Below, one piece after another: positions 48,513-58,010 of a stretch of DNA of 64,000 bases; positions within the stretch are counted from its first letter, which is position 1; each line of letters starts with the position of its first letter. The position numbers and the translations under genes were made by a program. Source of the DNA: Methyloversatilis thermotolerans (lineage in GTDB: Bacteria > Pseudomonadota > Gammaproteobacteria > Burkholderiales > Rhodocyclaceae); contig NZ_KB889967.1 in assembly GCF_000372885.1 (NCBI RefSeq), forward strand, positions 3,051,430-3,115,429. The letters are read 5' to 3'. The notes beneath the pieces were generated by a model. The model saw nothing but the letters and a program-made list of their open reading frames with translations, was not told where the DNA came from and did not search any database.

Positions 48513-48857
48513 TCAATCATTGACCATGAGATCGACCACCCGGAGCTCGGTGCCGCCGGTCGGCTGCAGGCGGTAGCCGCCGCAGTGCGGACAGGCGTCG
48601 CCGCGCTGCGCCATGGCCACCGTCATGCTGCAATCCATGCACCAGGCCTGGCCCGGCGGCTGGTCGATATCGATGACCGCGCCCTCGAGCACGGTGCCGG
48701 GTGCGATGGCTTCCAGCGCGAAACGCAGCGCACGCACCTCGACACCGGCGAGCGCACCCGCTTCCAGCCGCAGCCGGGCAACGCGGCTGAAGCGTTCGCG
48801 CTGCGCGGTCTGCTCGACCAGTCGCAGCACGCCGCCGGCGAGGCTGGCTTCATGCAT
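48513..48857 (-). CDS. hypA: Hydrogenase nickel chaperone HypA
   Basis: 114 residues starting MHEASL (nickel ligand His2). The zinc site is CMDCSM and CPHCGG. It partners HypB. ATG 48857 overlaps the end of hoxV by 8 bp. Confidence 0.95.
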   Translation of the reverse strand: MHEASLAGGVLRLVEQTAQRERFSRVARLRLEAGALAGVEVRALRFALEAIAPGTVLEGAVIDIDQPPGQAWCMDCSMTVAMAQRGDACPHCGGYRLQPTGGTELRVVDLMVND

Positions 48858-49929
48858 GGTCCGTGTTCTCGCTCATGTCCGGGCACTCGATATCCAGTTT
48901 CACGCACGGGTCCCAGGCGGCGGCAAGCACCGATACCCGGCGGACCGCATCCGGCGCCGCCGCATCGACGTTCGCGATGGCACGCGCCAGCGAACCGTCG
49001 GGATGCGCATTCCATTCGGTCGGCGCCAGCACGTGGCAGGCGTCCACCCGCGCATGTTCGCCCGGACGGTCCAGGACCACATGATGAACCAGCAGACCTC
49101 GCGCGGTATCCATCCACGCGATGCCCTCGCCCGGCCCCAGCGCGCGCGCGCCGGCACTCAGCCGCACGGGCTCGCCCAGCGCCAGCGCCACCAGTTCGGC
49201 GATGCGCGCACCGATGCGGGCGACCGCGGTTGGTGGCAAGGGCGCGAGGCCGTCGCGCGTCCAGCAGCCGGTTTCGGCGCAGTCGCCCCGCCACTGCGGG
49301 CGGCGCGTGAAATCCGCCTGCGTCCGCATGGCCTGCGCCATGTCGGACCAGTCGATGTCGGCGATGCGCAAGGGCGGGGCAAGTTCCAGCGGCCGTTCGA
49401 TCAGCTCGGCATGCCGGTTCAGCCATGCCGCCAGCCAGCCGCGCGAACCGTCTTGCCAGTTCTTGAGGGCGACAGCCGGATCGCGCCGCCAGTCGTCCAG
49501 CCAGCGCGTCGGCTCGGCCCCGAGCAGGACATGATGCAGCCAGTGCGCCGCCTGCCCGGGCTCGCGCGCCGCCAGCAGCGGACAGGTGGCGAGCGCATGG
49601 CCCACCTCGGCGTGGCCGGCATCGCCGGACAGCGCGGGCCAGTCGAGCAGCACCCGGTGCAGATGATCGCGCAGCGTGTCATTCGCCTGCGCGCCGATCA
49701 CGGCCGGCTCGCGGCCCCGCGCCGCTGCGACCGCCATCGCGGCGCAATTGCGATGGGCATGACCGCACAGATTGAATACCGCCGACAGCAGCGACGGCAG
49801 CAGGTCCGCTCCGCGGCCGCGCGCCAGTCGCGCCGCGATGTCGGGACGGTCGCACGACAGTGTGTGCCGACCGTCGGCGCGCAGGCGGACGTGCAGCGCA
49901 CCGGCCAGCGCATCGACGGCCGGCGTCAT
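48850..49929 (-). CDS. hoxV: HoxV/HupK hydrogenase assembly scaffold
   Basis: 359 residues, a distant relative of NiFe large subunits without a usable metal site. The C-terminal AAWDPCVKLDIEC segment mimics L2 (DPC retained) and GHAHRNCAAM stands near the L1 position. HupK/HoxV proteins hold the Fe(CN)2CO unit during assembly of membrane-bound hydrogenase. Overlaps hoxT by 4 bp. Confidence 0.85.
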   Translation of the reverse strand: MTPAVDALAGALHVRLRADGRHTLSCDRPDIAARLARGRGADLLPSLLSAVFNLCGHAHRNCAAMAVAAARGREPAVIGAQANDTLRDHLHRVLLDWPALSGDAGHAEVGHALATCPLLAAREPGQAAHWLHHVLLGAEPTRWLDDWRRDPAVALKNWQDGSRGWLAAWLNRHAELIERPLELAPPLRIADIDWSDMAQAMRTQADFTRRPQWRGDCAETGCWTRDGLAPLPPTAVARIGARIAELVALALGEPVRLSAGARALGPGEGIAWMDTARGLLVHHVVLDRPGEHARVDACHVLAPTEWNAHPDGSLARAIANVDAAAPDAVRRVSVLAAAWDPCVKLDIECPDMSENTDHA

Positions 49930-50462
49930 CGGCGTGCGCTCCTGCCGTCACCGGACATGGCGCCGGCGGCGCGACCGAACAGGAAGCCCCGACGCCCCGG
50001 CTGCACCGGTGCCGCGGGTGCTGCGCTCGCCTCCGGCGGCACGCCGCGCAAGGCATCGAGTACGGCAAGCGCGGTCGCCCGCGCGGCGATGAGGTCCGCG
50101 AATTCGAATACCGGCGAGAACAGCGAACAGCTTTCGAAGCGGCCCAAAGCGGGCTTGTGGCTGCCGATGAAATCGAAATGCTCGCATCCGAAGGCGACAC
50201 GACGGCAGAGGCCGATGCCGGACAGGTCGTCCACGCGCACCAGAGGCAGACGCAGCAGGCTCATGAACCAGGGCGTCAGCAGCACGCCGGCGGCCACCGG
50301 CGGCTCGTCAGCCACGCCTTCATCGACGATGAAGCCGATGGCCTCGACCTGCAGCGCCGGATTCACCATGGGCAGCCCGTGCATGCGCTCGCGCGCGATG
50401 TCACGGAAGGTGGCGGCGAGCAGGTCCACGCGCGCGGCCAGCAGGGCGCCGTTGTCGCTCAC
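49926..50462 (-). CDS. hoxT: HoxT/HupJ (HybE-family) assembly chaperone
   Basis: 178 residues from GTG 50462 (GTGA overlap with the rubredoxin gene). NPALQVEAIGFIVDEG, GVLLTPWFMSLLRLPL and FIGSHKPALGRFESCSLFSPVFEFAD define the HybE family, which interacts with hydrogenase precursor subunits before Tat export. A C-terminal tail GRRGFLFGR resembles a twin-arginine motif and is shared with the paralogue at 60939. Confidence 0.88.
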   Translation of the reverse strand: MSDNGALLAARVDLLAATFRDIARERMHGLPMVNPALQVEAIGFIVDEGVADEPPVAAGVLLTPWFMSLLRLPLVRVDDLSGIGLCRRVAFGCEHFDFIGSHKPALGRFESCSLFSPVFEFADLIAARATALAVLDALRGVPPEASAAPAAPVQPGRRGFLFGRAAGAMSGDGRSARR

Positions 50463-50686
50463 GGCTCGATCACCATGAACTGTTCGGCGTCGCCATCGCA
50501 CTGCGGGCAGCGCCAGTGCGGCGGCAGGTCGGCGAAGGCGGTGCCGGGTGGAATCTGCCATACCGGGTCACCCTCGGCCGGGTCGTACACCCACCAGCAG
50601 ATCTTGCATTCCAGCCGCGCATCCGCCGGCAGCCGGGCGGCGTCGCCCAGATAGCTGCCTTCGAAACGGGTCGCCGGAGCGCTCAT
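50459..50686 (-). CDS. hoxR: HoxR/HupI rubredoxin
   Basis: 75 residues: LECKICWWVYDPAEGDP and WRCPQCDG provide the four Cys of a FeS4 site, with a 20-residue N-terminal extension. Hydrogenase-linked rubredoxins support assembly of the membrane-bound enzyme under O2. ATG 50686. Confidence 0.92.
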   Translation of the reverse strand: MSAPATRFEGSYLGDAARLPADARLECKICWWVYDPAEGDPVWQIPPGTAFADLPPHWRCPQCDGDAEQFMVIEP

Positions 50687-50717
50687 CGCGCGGGCTCCGG
50701 CAGGTGCGGCACGCCGG

Positions 50718-51581
50718 TCATGAACGGGCGACCCAATCCAGCACCTCGGCCAGACGCTCGTGCGAGTCCTCGAGGTCTTCCCGCGCGGCCAGCGCGACAT
50801 CCGGCAGCGCGCTCACTTCCACCGTGTTCAGGATGACCACGTCCTGCGAGTTGTAATACACGACGCGCCAGGTATTGGGCACGCGCGTGCTGGTGATGCG
50901 GCAGTTGCCGTAGCCGCGCGACAGGATGAGCACGCGGCCGGTGCCCAGGTGATGATCGAGGAAGCCGATGTCCTCGACCGACATCGGCAGCAGCGTCAGA
51001 TTGACCACCTGCGCCGGCATACCGGCGTTCCAGCCGCGCCAGTGATCCTCGATCTCGGCCAGCACCGCTGGCGCATTCTGCACATTGGGCGGCAGCGCGC
51101 CCTGCCAGCGCGGCAGCTCGCGCCACAGGTCCTCGGCCGGCGCGCGGCGCAGCGCCTCCGGAATGGCGCCGACCTCGATGGCGTCGGCGACCACGCGGTC
51201 GCCATCGCGCGTCACCACCCGCCACACGCCTGCGAACACGGATTCCTGCACCGCCACGCGCACGCCGCCGTCATCGCTGCGCACCTGGGCGCTCACCTCA
51301 CCCTCGCCCATCACCTGGTTGATGAGCTGCAGGTCGGCCGGCGCGAGCCCGGCCAGATCGATGCGTCGACTCACGCCGTCGTCGCGACACCGCTCGAGCG
51401 CCGCCTGTACCGCTCGCAACGCGGCGACCGCGCCGTCGTGACCGGCGAGCTGTTCCGGCTCGGGCAGCACCGGCGGTCGGTAGGTGTCCATGCCGCCAGG
51501 CATCTGCAGATATTGCAGCGTGTCCTCCTCGACCTGGCTGCCCGGACCGATCATCGCGACGGGAATCGGGAATGGTTTCAT
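50718..51581 (-). CDS. hoxQ: HoxQ/HupH hydrogenase assembly protein
   Basis: 287 residues. MKPFPIPVAMIGPGSQVEEDTLQYLQMP at the start and LPMSVEDIGFLDHHLGTGRVLILSRGYGNCRITST, RVPNTWRVVYYNSQD are HupH signatures. It belongs to the chaperone set that protects the small subunit during Fe-S insertion. ATG 51581; a 31-bp gap to hoxR. Confidence 0.93.
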   Translation of the reverse strand: MKPFPIPVAMIGPGSQVEEDTLQYLQMPGGMDTYRPPVLPEPEQLAGHDGAVAALRAVQAALERCRDDGVSRRIDLAGLAPADLQLINQVMGEGEVSAQVRSDDGGVRVAVQESVFAGVWRVVTRDGDRVVADAIEVGAIPEALRRAPAEDLWRELPRWQGALPPNVQNAPAVLAEIEDHWRGWNAGMPAQVVNLTLLPMSVEDIGFLDHHLGTGRVLILSRGYGNCRITSTRVPNTWRVVYYNSQDVVILNTVEVSALPDVALAAREDLEDSHERLAEVLDWVARS

Positions 51582-51600
51582 GTCGGGGTCTCCGCCGGGT

Positions 51601-52083
51601 TCAGTGACAGGATGCGTCGGCATTGCCGTTGCGCAGCGCGATCGGTGCGCGCGAGGTGGGCATGTCCAGCGCGCTGGCCACGCGCTCGACGAACACCTCC
51701 CAGTCCAGCATGCCGGACAGCGTCGTGACATATCCGCCATCGCGCACGAATACCAGTGCCGGCCAGCGGATGGAACCGTAGCGGCGGGCGATCGCGTCCT
51801 CGTGTTCGCGCCGCGCCACGCCGACGCGGAAGCGTTGCGGAAAGCGGGCCAGCAGCTCCGGCAGCACCACCGCCACGTCCAGTGCCTCGGGAAAACGCAC
51901 CGGATCGCCAACCAGGAAAATGATGCGGTCGCCGCCTTCGGCCGCCCACGCGGCCACATCGTCACTGTCCAGCCACTGCGCGCCATGCGCGCTCACCAGG
52001 CGGTCCACCAGCGGCGGTATCGCCACCGGTGCCCCCACCTGCAGTGGCAACGTGGCGCCCGTCTGTTGCAGCTCGGAACTCAT
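51601..52083 (-). CDS. hoxO: HoxO/HupG thioredoxin-like chaperone
   Basis: 160 residues with a thioredoxin-like fold and no CxxC. RIIFLVGDPVRFPEALDVAVVLPELL, RFRVGVARREHEDAIARRYGSIRWPALVFVRDG and a cis-Pro (WPALVF) match HyaE/HupG. It binds the Tat signal of the small-subunit precursor. ATG 52083 overlaps the hoxL stop. Confidence 0.9.
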   Translation of the reverse strand: MSSELQQTGATLPLQVGAPVAIPPLVDRLVSAHGAQWLDSDDVAAWAAEGGDRIIFLVGDPVRFPEALDVAVVLPELLARFPQRFRVGVARREHEDAIARRYGSIRWPALVFVRDGGYVTTLSGMLDWEVFVERVASALDMPTSRAPIALRNGNADASCH

Positions 52084-52406
52084 GCCTGCTCCTTTCCATG
52101 AGAGCGGCCGCCGGACAGCGACCGCAGAAAATCCATATCCATGGCCGACGGCAGCGCGAACGATGCATCGCCCTCGCCGCCCGAACCGCGCATGGCGGAC
52201 TCGACCAGATCCAGCGTCGCCTCGATCTCGCGCGCGCGTTCGGCGCCGATGCGCGACTGCGCGCTGTCGAGGAAGACCAGCAGCCAGTCGCCGACGGCGA
52301 CCTCGCCCACCAGCGCGGTACGCACCCGCTGCCGGCCGAGCCGGCCGTCGCACCAGGCGTGGCCCGGGTCGATTGCGGTCACCTGCATCGGAATGCCCAG
52401 GCACAT
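52080..52406 (-). CDS. hoxL: HoxL/HupF (HypC-family) chaperone
   Basis: 108 residues starting MCLGIPMQVTAID with the essential Cys2; WLLVFLDSAQSRIG follows. Longer than HypC, with a C-terminal tail as in HupF. It escorts the membrane-bound large subunit precursor, specifically under O2 in related systems. ATG 52406, 2 bp after hoxM. Confidence 0.92.
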   Translation of the reverse strand: MCLGIPMQVTAIDPGHAWCDGRLGRQRVRTALVGEVAVGDWLLVFLDSAQSRIGAERAREIEATLDLVESAMRGSGGEGDASFALPSAMDMDFLRSLSGGRSHGKEQA

Positions 52407-52408
52407 GG

Positions 52409-53110
52409 TCAGCGCCCGCCCGGCATGAAGCGCTCGTCGCCGTGGCGGCAGGCGGCGTCCGCCGGCGGACGGTCCGCCTCGTAGCGCGCCAGATCCAGTT
52501 CGGCAAAGGTGATGCGCTCGCGCTCGGTCAGCGGGGTGCGCCGTACGCGCGGCCGGGCGCCCCAGCGCGCCAGCGCGGCGAGGCCCAGACGCAGCGCCTC
52601 GTCCATCGCCTGGCGCACCGGTGCGCTGAGGCTGCCGCCGTAATCCTCGAGCACCGCGGGCTGACAGCCGATCAGCAGCACCTCGCGCGGATAGCGGCCG
52701 GTGAGCTGGGCCAGCATGAGCACCTCCTGGAAGCCGGTCTGGTGCAGGCTCATCTTCTTCGCACCCATGAAGCGCGGCACCTCGTCGTCGACGATGCAGC
52801 GCAGGCTGCCCGGCGCCAGGCCGTAGTCGATGGCGTCGAAAATGAGCAGGCGGTCGGCTGCCTGCACGTGCTGCACCAGGTAGAGCCCCTGCGTGCCGCC
52901 GTCGATGAGCTGCACGTCGGGTCCTCCTGCCGCGGAATCGATGGCGTCGCCCGCCGAGGTCCCTTCGGCGCCCAACTCCCAGCCTTGCTGCAGCGCTTCG
53001 ACACAGCGCACACCGAAGCCTTCGTCGGCCCACAGCACATTGCCGATGCCGAGCACGACGATGCTGTCACCACCGGGGTGACAGGCGATTCCGGACGGAT
53101 GGATGCGCAT
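52409..53110 (-). CDS. hoxM: HoxM/HupD large-subunit maturation protease
   Basis: A 233-residue endopeptidase: VVLGIGNVLWADEGFGVRCVE (acidic nickel ligand), LLIFDAIDYG and KKMSLHQTGFQEVLML (His ligand) define HupD. It removes the C-terminal 15 residues of HupL. It has an insertion of about 20 residues (45-65) and a C-terminal extension compared with HybD (about 160). Confidence 0.93.
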   Translation of the reverse strand: MRIHPSGIACHPGGDSIVVLGIGNVLWADEGFGVRCVEALQQGWELGAEGTSAGDAIDSAAGGPDVQLIDGGTQGLYLVQHVQAADRLLIFDAIDYGLAPGSLRCIVDDEVPRFMGAKKMSLHQTGFQEVLMLAQLTGRYPREVLLIGCQPAVLEDYGGSLSAPVRQAMDEALRLGLAALARWGARPRVRRTPLTERERITFAELDLARYEADRPPADAACRHGDERFMPGGR

Positions 53111-53131
53111 GGTGTGATGACTCCGTAACGG

Positions 53132-53473
53132 TCAGTGAGCCGCGCGCGGCAGGGCGGCGGGTTCGGCGCGCAGGGTCTTCCACGCATGGAAGCTGTCCCA
53201 GGCCGACTGCATGGCGAGCAGCAGGGCGGTATCGGTGCCGAAAAGCAGTGCGCAGCGTATGGCGGTGTCGGGTGTCAGCGCGCGCTGGCCGTGCACGATT
53301 TCATGCAGGCGCCGGCGCGACATGCCGAGCGCGCGCGCGGCTTCGCTCTGCGTCAGGCCCAGCGGCGACAGGAAGTTGCGCTGGAGAAAGCGCCCCGGAT
53401 GCCACGGCGCCCGCACCGGAATGCCGGCTGGCAGGTGCGGACGACGCAGCGGTCCGGGGCGTGAGGAGGACAC
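53132..53473 (-). CDS. HigA-like HTH antitoxin/regulator in the hup operon
   Basis: 113 residues with a Cro/C1 HTH of HigA/VapI type: HPGRFLQRNFLSPLGLTQSEAARALGMSRRRLHEIVHGQRALTPDTAIRCALLFGTDTALLLAMQ. No HigB toxin gene exists on either side. It lies between hoxZ (3-bp gap) and hoxM (21-bp gap), so it is co-transcribed with the hydrogenase. It may act as a regulator rather than as an antitoxin. Confidence 0.85.
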   Translation of the reverse strand: MSSSRPGPLRRPHLPAGIPVRAPWHPGRFLQRNFLSPLGLTQSEAARALGMSRRRLHEIVHGQRALTPDTAIRCALLFGTDTALLLAMQSAWDSFHAWKTLRAEPAALPRAAH

Positions 53474-53476
53474 GGT

Positions 53477-54208
53477 TCAGTCCTTGAAGGTGCGGTGACC
53501 GGAAATCATGGTGCTCACCACGCTGGAGCGGCCCATGATGTCTTCGCGTATCGCCGCATAGACATGCAGGATGACGAACACGACCAGCGCCCACATGCCG
53601 AGGTGATGCCAGGTGTGCACATCCTGCGACTGGCCGAACAGCGGGATCACCCAGCCGAACAGCCGCTCCTGCCACGATCCCATCTGTGCGCCCTCGCCGT
53701 ACAGCGCGAAGCCGGTGACGATCATGAACAGGGTGATGAGCAGGAAGCCGAAGAACATGGCGAAGCGCGCCAGCGGGTTGTGGCCGACATAGCGGCCCGG
53801 ACGCGGACTGATGAAGGCGTACCACTTGAGCATGCCCAGCACCTCGACCCAGTAGGCACGGGTGAATACCGGCACCGAGAACAGCTCGCGCGCGTGGTGG
53901 TTGCCGGCGAGCGCCCAGTAGGCACGACCGATCAAGCCGACCGCCAGCACATAGCCGGCACTGAAATGCGCGAAGCGGATGTAGCCCATCAGGTAGTTGG
54001 CACTGGCCTCGCCCGGCTGGGTCGGCAGCGGCGAGCCGATGAAATAGCCGGTGATGGCCAGCACCGTGATGGCCAGCGCATTGATCCAGTGCCAGGCGCG
54101 CACCGGCGCTTCATAGACATAGACCGACTTGATCGAGCGGCCGTGCGCGACCGCACCTTCATCGATGCCGGTGGCGTGCGACAGCTTTTCCGAGGTACTG
54201 GCTGACAT
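53477..54208 (-). CDS. hoxZ: Hydrogenase b-type cytochrome HoxZ/HupC
   Basis: 243 residues, four membrane helices. VYEAPVRAWHWINALAI, GYIRFAHFSAGYVLAV, and DVHTWHHLGMWALVVFVILHVY carry the haem-b ligand His residues. It anchors HupSL in the membrane and passes electrons to quinone. ATG 54208; 23 bp after hupE. Confidence 0.95.
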   Translation of the reverse strand: MSASTSEKLSHATGIDEGAVAHGRSIKSVYVYEAPVRAWHWINALAITVLAITGYFIGSPLPTQPGEASANYLMGYIRFAHFSAGYVLAVGLIGRAYWALAGNHHARELFSVPVFTRAYWVEVLGMLKWYAFISPRPGRYVGHNPLARFAMFFGFLLITLFMIVTGFALYGEGAQMGSWQERLFGWVIPLFGQSQDVHTWHHLGMWALVVFVILHVYAAIREDIMGRSSVVSTMISGHRTFKD

Positions 54209-54231
54209 GGCGGTTCTCCCGGTGACTGCGA

Positions 54232-54834
54232 TCAGACGCGCGTGGCGAGCATGAACAGACCGGCGGCCGCGAACAGCGCCGCCTGCGCCCGCCACAGCCA
54301 GCCGCCGCGGGTGGCGAGGTGTGCGCCCAGCGACAGACCGGCGCCGTGCAGCAGCGCCGAGGCGGCCATGAAGCCGGCGACATAGGCGAGGAAGGATGCG
54401 CCGGGCACCCACTCGGCGCCGTGCGCCACGCCATGCAGCAGGCCGGCGACCGCAGTGACACCCAGTCCGGCCGCCTGCGGCAGACGCGCGCGACCGGCGA
54501 GCAGCAGGCCGAACAGGGCCACGCTCAGCGCGGCACCCGTCTCGGTCAACGGTACGGCGCCGAAGGACAGGCCCAGCAGCGCACCGGCGAACAGGGTGAG
54601 CATGAACAGCGTTGGCGCGACCAGCCGGCGCGATGGCGGCAGCGCGGCGGCCGACCACAGACCGACCGCCAGCATGGCGAGCAGGTGGTCGAGGCCGGAG
54701 AGCGGGTGCGTGAAGCCGGCAGCGAAGCCGCCGACATGGCTGTGCGCGACGGCCGCCTCATGCGCCTGGGCCACGCCCGCCGCCGCGAGCAACACGGTGG
54801 CGAAGGCAGCACGGCGGATCGGGGACATGTTCAT
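54232..54834 (-). CDS. hupE: HupE/UreJ-family metal permease
   Basis: 200 residues. An N-terminal signal-like helix ends AQAHEAAVAH; the family motif HPLSGLDHLLAM and a second His site GLLHGVAHGAEW lie in five to six further helices. HupE proteins transport nickel (UreJ for urease). Inserted between hupL and hoxZ, it offers an inner-membrane step after the TonB-dependent receptor. Confidence 0.9.
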   Translation of the reverse strand: MNMSPIRRAAFATVLLAAAGVAQAHEAAVAHSHVGGFAAGFTHPLSGLDHLLAMLAVGLWSAAALPPSRRLVAPTLFMLTLFAGALLGLSFGAVPLTETGAALSVALFGLLLAGRARLPQAAGLGVTAVAGLLHGVAHGAEWVPGASFLAYVAGFMAASALLHGAGLSLGAHLATRGGWLWRAQAALFAAAGLFMLATRV

Positions 54835-54889
54835 GTTTCCTCCTTCGTGTTCTTGTCGGGTGGGTCCGGTGACGATGGCGCCGGGGCGT

Positions 54890-56746
54890 TCAGCGCACCT
54901 TCACGGTGGTCAGTTCGCGTCCGTCCTCGCTCATGACATGGGTGGAGCAGGCGAGGCAGGGATCGAAGGAATGCAGGGTGCGCAAGATTTCCACCGGCTG
55001 TTCCGGATTCACCATGGGCGTGTTCATCAGGCTGGCCTCGAAGGCGCCGATCTGGCCCTTGGTGTCACGCGGACTGCCGTTCCAGGTGGTGGGGACCACG
55101 CACTGGTAGTTCTCGATGCGGCCGTCCTTGATGCGTATCCAGTGGCCCAGCATGCCGCGCGGCGCGGCCACCGTGCCCACGCCCTTGGCCTCCTTCGGCC
55201 AGGTGCTGGGATCCCATTTCTCGACATTGGCGGTGCTGGTGTCGCCCGCCTTGATGTTGCCGACGAGCTGCTTGAAGTCGTCATACATCATTTCGCCTGC
55301 GTACTGGCTTTCCAGCGCGCGCGCCAGCGTGCGGCCTATGGTGGTGGGCAACAGCTGCTTCGCGGTGAACGCGGTTTCCGGCAGGCCCAGCGCCTTCGGG
55401 ATGGCGCTGTTGATCGCGATCGCGGCGCCGTCGATCTGTTCCTTCACGCGCTGGCACCACTTGTTGCCCTTGCTGGCGTGCGCATAGCCGAGGATGTAGC
55501 GCGACAGCGGGCCGACCTCAACCGCGTGACCGCGCCAGCGCGGCGACTTGATCCACGAGTATTTCGCGCTTTCGTCGATTTCCTCGATGTTCGTGCGCGT
55601 GCCCTTGGTTCCCGCGCCCAGCTCGAAATTCGGCTCGGTCACGCCATCCCACGGGTGCAGGCCCTTGCTTTCGTCGGCGTACTTGTACCAACTGTGCGCG
55701 ACGAATTCCTGCACCTGTTCCGGATCGCGCGGGTCGATTTCGTGGATTTCGTCCCAGTTGCCATTGAGGATGACGCCGCCCGGAAGCTGCTGGGTGGCGT
55801 GATCGTACGGCACCTTCTCGTAGGTGCCGTAGTCGGCCACATTGGTCGCCGACAGGCCGCCGCCGTACAGCCAGCCCGCCTGCTTGTAGATCGTGCCGAT
55901 GGCCAGCACATCCGGGATGTAGACCTTGTTGTTGAACTCGATCATTTCCTTGATGCGCGCCTCGACGAAGTTCAGCCGCTCCATGTTGATCGGCGCGCCG
56001 GCGGCGCCGGTGCCGTCGAGGTTGATCGCGCACGGCACACCGCCGACCAGATAGTTCGGGTGCGGGTTCTTGCCGCCGAAGATGGTGTGCACCTTGACCC
56101 ACTCCTTCTGCAGGTCGAGCGCTTCGAGATAGTGGGTGACCGCCATCAGATTGGCTTCCGGCGGCAGCACATAGGCCTTGCTGCCCCAGTAGCCGTTCAT
56201 GAACGGACCGAGCTGGCCGCTTTCGACGAACTTCTTCAGGCGGTTCTGGATGTCGCGGAAATAGCCGGGCGAGGACAGCGGATGCGACGGCGACACCAGA
56301 TGCTGCAGTTCGCTGGTCTGCTTCGGATCGGCCTTGAGCGCGGACACCACGTCCACCCAGTCCAGCGCATGCAGGTGGTAGAAATGCACCACGTGATCGT
56401 GCACCTGCAGCGTCTTGGCCATCATTTCGCGGATCAGGTGGGCGTTCAGCGGGATCTTGATGCCCAGCGCATCCTCCACCGCGCGCACCGACGTGAGCGC
56501 ATGACAGCCGGTACAGACGCCGCAGATGCGCTCGACGAAGGCCCAGGCGTCGCGCGGGTCGCGACCCTTCAGGATGACTTCCAGGCCGCGCCACATGGTG
56601 CCGGTGGACACCGCGTTGCGGATCACGTTGTTCTCATCGACATTCACTTCGCATCGCATGTGGCCTTCGATGCGGGTGACCGGATCGACGACGATGCGCC
56701 GGCCGGAGTCGTCCATCTTGAAGCCCTGAGTTTCGTATGCACCCAT
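54890..56746 (-). CDS. hupL: Membrane-bound hydrogenase large subunit HupL/HoxG
   Basis: 618 residues. L1 RICGVC (Cys75, Cys78) and L2 DPCLACSTH (Cys597, Cys600) hold the NiFe(CN)2CO site. The 15-residue tail [15 protein letters not shown] after His603 is the peptide removed by HoxM. Sequence and length match group 1d enzymes (E. coli HyaB, Cupriavidus HoxG). It is exported as a complex with HupS. Confidence 0.97.
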   Translation of the reverse strand: MGAYETQGFKMDDSGRRIVVDPVTRIEGHMRCEVNVDENNVIRNAVSTGTMWRGLEVILKGRDPRDAWAFVERICGVCTGCHALTSVRAVEDALGIKIPLNAHLIREMMAKTLQVHDHVVHFYHLHALDWVDVVSALKADPKQTSELQHLVSPSHPLSSPGYFRDIQNRLKKFVESGQLGPFMNGYWGSKAYVLPPEANLMAVTHYLEALDLQKEWVKVHTIFGGKNPHPNYLVGGVPCAINLDGTGAAGAPINMERLNFVEARIKEMIEFNNKVYIPDVLAIGTIYKQAGWLYGGGLSATNVADYGTYEKVPYDHATQQLPGGVILNGNWDEIHEIDPRDPEQVQEFVAHSWYKYADESKGLHPWDGVTEPNFELGAGTKGTRTNIEEIDESAKYSWIKSPRWRGHAVEVGPLSRYILGYAHASKGNKWCQRVKEQIDGAAIAINSAIPKALGLPETAFTAKQLLPTTIGRTLARALESQYAGEMMYDDFKQLVGNIKAGDTSTANVEKWDPSTWPKEAKGVGTVAAPRGMLGHWIRIKDGRIENYQCVVPTTWNGSPRDTKGQIGAFEASLMNTPMVNPEQPVEILRTLHSFDPCLACSTHVMSEDGRELTTVKVR

Positions 56747-56815
56747 CTTCGTGTTCCTTGTCTGGCGGCGGGACGGTCCGCGCCGCCCTCACGGCGGACG
56801 CGGCACGGCCGGCAC

Positions 56816-57898
56816 TTACTGTTCTGTGGTGGAGGTGGCGTCCTGCTTGACCGACGCGCGCTTGATCGCCGATACCGCGGCGTGCGCGGCGACTGCCGCG
56901 CCGACCACACCGGCGGCGGTGGCGCCGACCTGGTCGGCATTCGCTTCGATGCCGAAGGCGTGGATGTCGGTCAGGCGGTCGTAGAACGAACCCTTGTCCC
57001 AGAAGCCGTCCTCGGAACAGCCGATGCAGCCGTGGCCGGCCTGGATCGGGAAGCTGGTGCCTTCATTCCAGCGCACGGTGGAACAGGCGTTGTAGGTGGT
57101 CGGGCCCTTGCAGCCGACCTTGTACAGACAGTAGCCGCGACGCGCCGAATCGTCGTCCCACGCTTCGACGAACTGGCCAGCGTCGAAATGCGGGCGGCGG
57201 TAGCACTTGTCGTGGATGCGCTGGCTGTAGAACATCTTGGGCCGCCCCTGGCGATCCAGTTCGGGGATGCGGTCGAAGGTGAGCATGTAGGTGATGACGC
57301 CGGTCATCACCTCGGCGATGGGCGGACAGCCCGGCACCTTGATGATGGGCTTGTCGAAGATCACCTTGTGCACCGGCGTGGCCTGGGTCGGGTTGGGCTT
57401 GGCCGCCTGCACGCAGCCCCAGCTCGCACAGGACCCCCAGGAAATGATGGCCTTGGCATCCTTGGCCACATGGGTGAGCTGGTCGATGAAGGGCTTGCCG
57501 CCGATGATGCAGCTCATGCCATCCTGGTTCAGCGGCGGGTTGCCCTCGACCGCCAGGATGTAGTTGCCCTTGTACTTGGTCATGATCTCCTCGAGGATGG
57601 CTTCCGCCTGGTGGCCGGCGGCGGCCATCAGCGTGTCGTCGTAATCGAGCGAAATCATGGACAGCACCACATCCTTGGCCAGCGGATGGGCCGAGCGTAT
57701 GAAGGACTCGGAACAGCAGGTGCATTCCAGACCGTGCAGCCACAGCACCGGCGTGCGCGGCTTGGTTTCCATCGCGTGCGCGATCTGCGGCACGAAGGCC
57801 GGACCGAGCCCGAGCGAGGTGGCGGTCAATGAACAGTACTTGAGGAAACTGCGGCGCGAGATGCCCTGGCGACGCATCACCTCGTAGAAGGTTTCCAT
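56816..57898 (-). CDS. hupS: Membrane-bound hydrogenase small subunit HupS/HoxK
   Basis: 360 residues. A Tat signal [11 protein letters not shown] lies at 13-23. Proximal-cluster ligands are Cys59, Cys61, Cys62 (LECTCCSES), Cys157 and Cys162 ([10 protein letters not shown]) and Cys191 (PGCPP). The six-Cys set including the two extra Cys (61 and 162) is the known signature of the [4Fe-3S] cluster in O2-tolerant group 1d hydrogenases. A C-terminal helix (about 325-345) anchors it in the membrane. It is preceded by FNR-box and sigma-54-like sites. Confidence 0.96.
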   Translation of the reverse strand: METFYEVMRRQGISRRSFLKYCSLTATSLGLGPAFVPQIAHAMETKPRTPVLWLHGLECTCCSESFIRSAHPLAKDVVLSMISLDYDDTLMAAAGHQAEAILEEIMTKYKGNYILAVEGNPPLNQDGMSCIIGGKPFIDQLTHVAKDAKAIISWGSCASWGCVQAAKPNPTQATPVHKVIFDKPIIKVPGCPPIAEVMTGVITYMLTFDRIPELDRQGRPKMFYSQRIHDKCYRRPHFDAGQFVEAWDDDSARRGYCLYKVGCKGPTTYNACSTVRWNEGTSFPIQAGHGCIGCSEDGFWDKGSFYDRLTDIHAFGIEANADQVGATAAGVVGAAVAAHAAVSAIKRASVKQDATSTTEQ

Positions 57899-57966
57899 CC
57901 TGCTCTCCTCTCTGCGGCTTCTTGTTGTCGGCGGTCCCCGGCGGTGACCGGGCGGTGGAGAGGACT

Positions 57967-57982
57967 AACAAGGAGCGGGCCA
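57967..57982 (-). promoter_or_regulatory. Candidate sigma-54 -24/-12 promoter of hupS
   Basis: Read on the minus strand TGGCCC-N5-TTGTT: GG and the -12 dinucleotide have the correct 10-bp separation, with GT instead of GC at -12. Predicted start about 57956, 58 nt before the hupS ATG. It is supported by a GAFTGA-carrying HoxA in the same locus. The one mismatch makes it a candidate only. Confidence 0.5.
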
Positions 57983-58010
57983 GCCGCCTTTATGGCGGCG
58001 CAGCAGGCGC

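Noticed and set aside
54455-57832. A 1125-codon plus-strand frame opposite hupSL
   Set aside because: Antisense to two unmistakable hydrogenase subunits; no domain recognisable.
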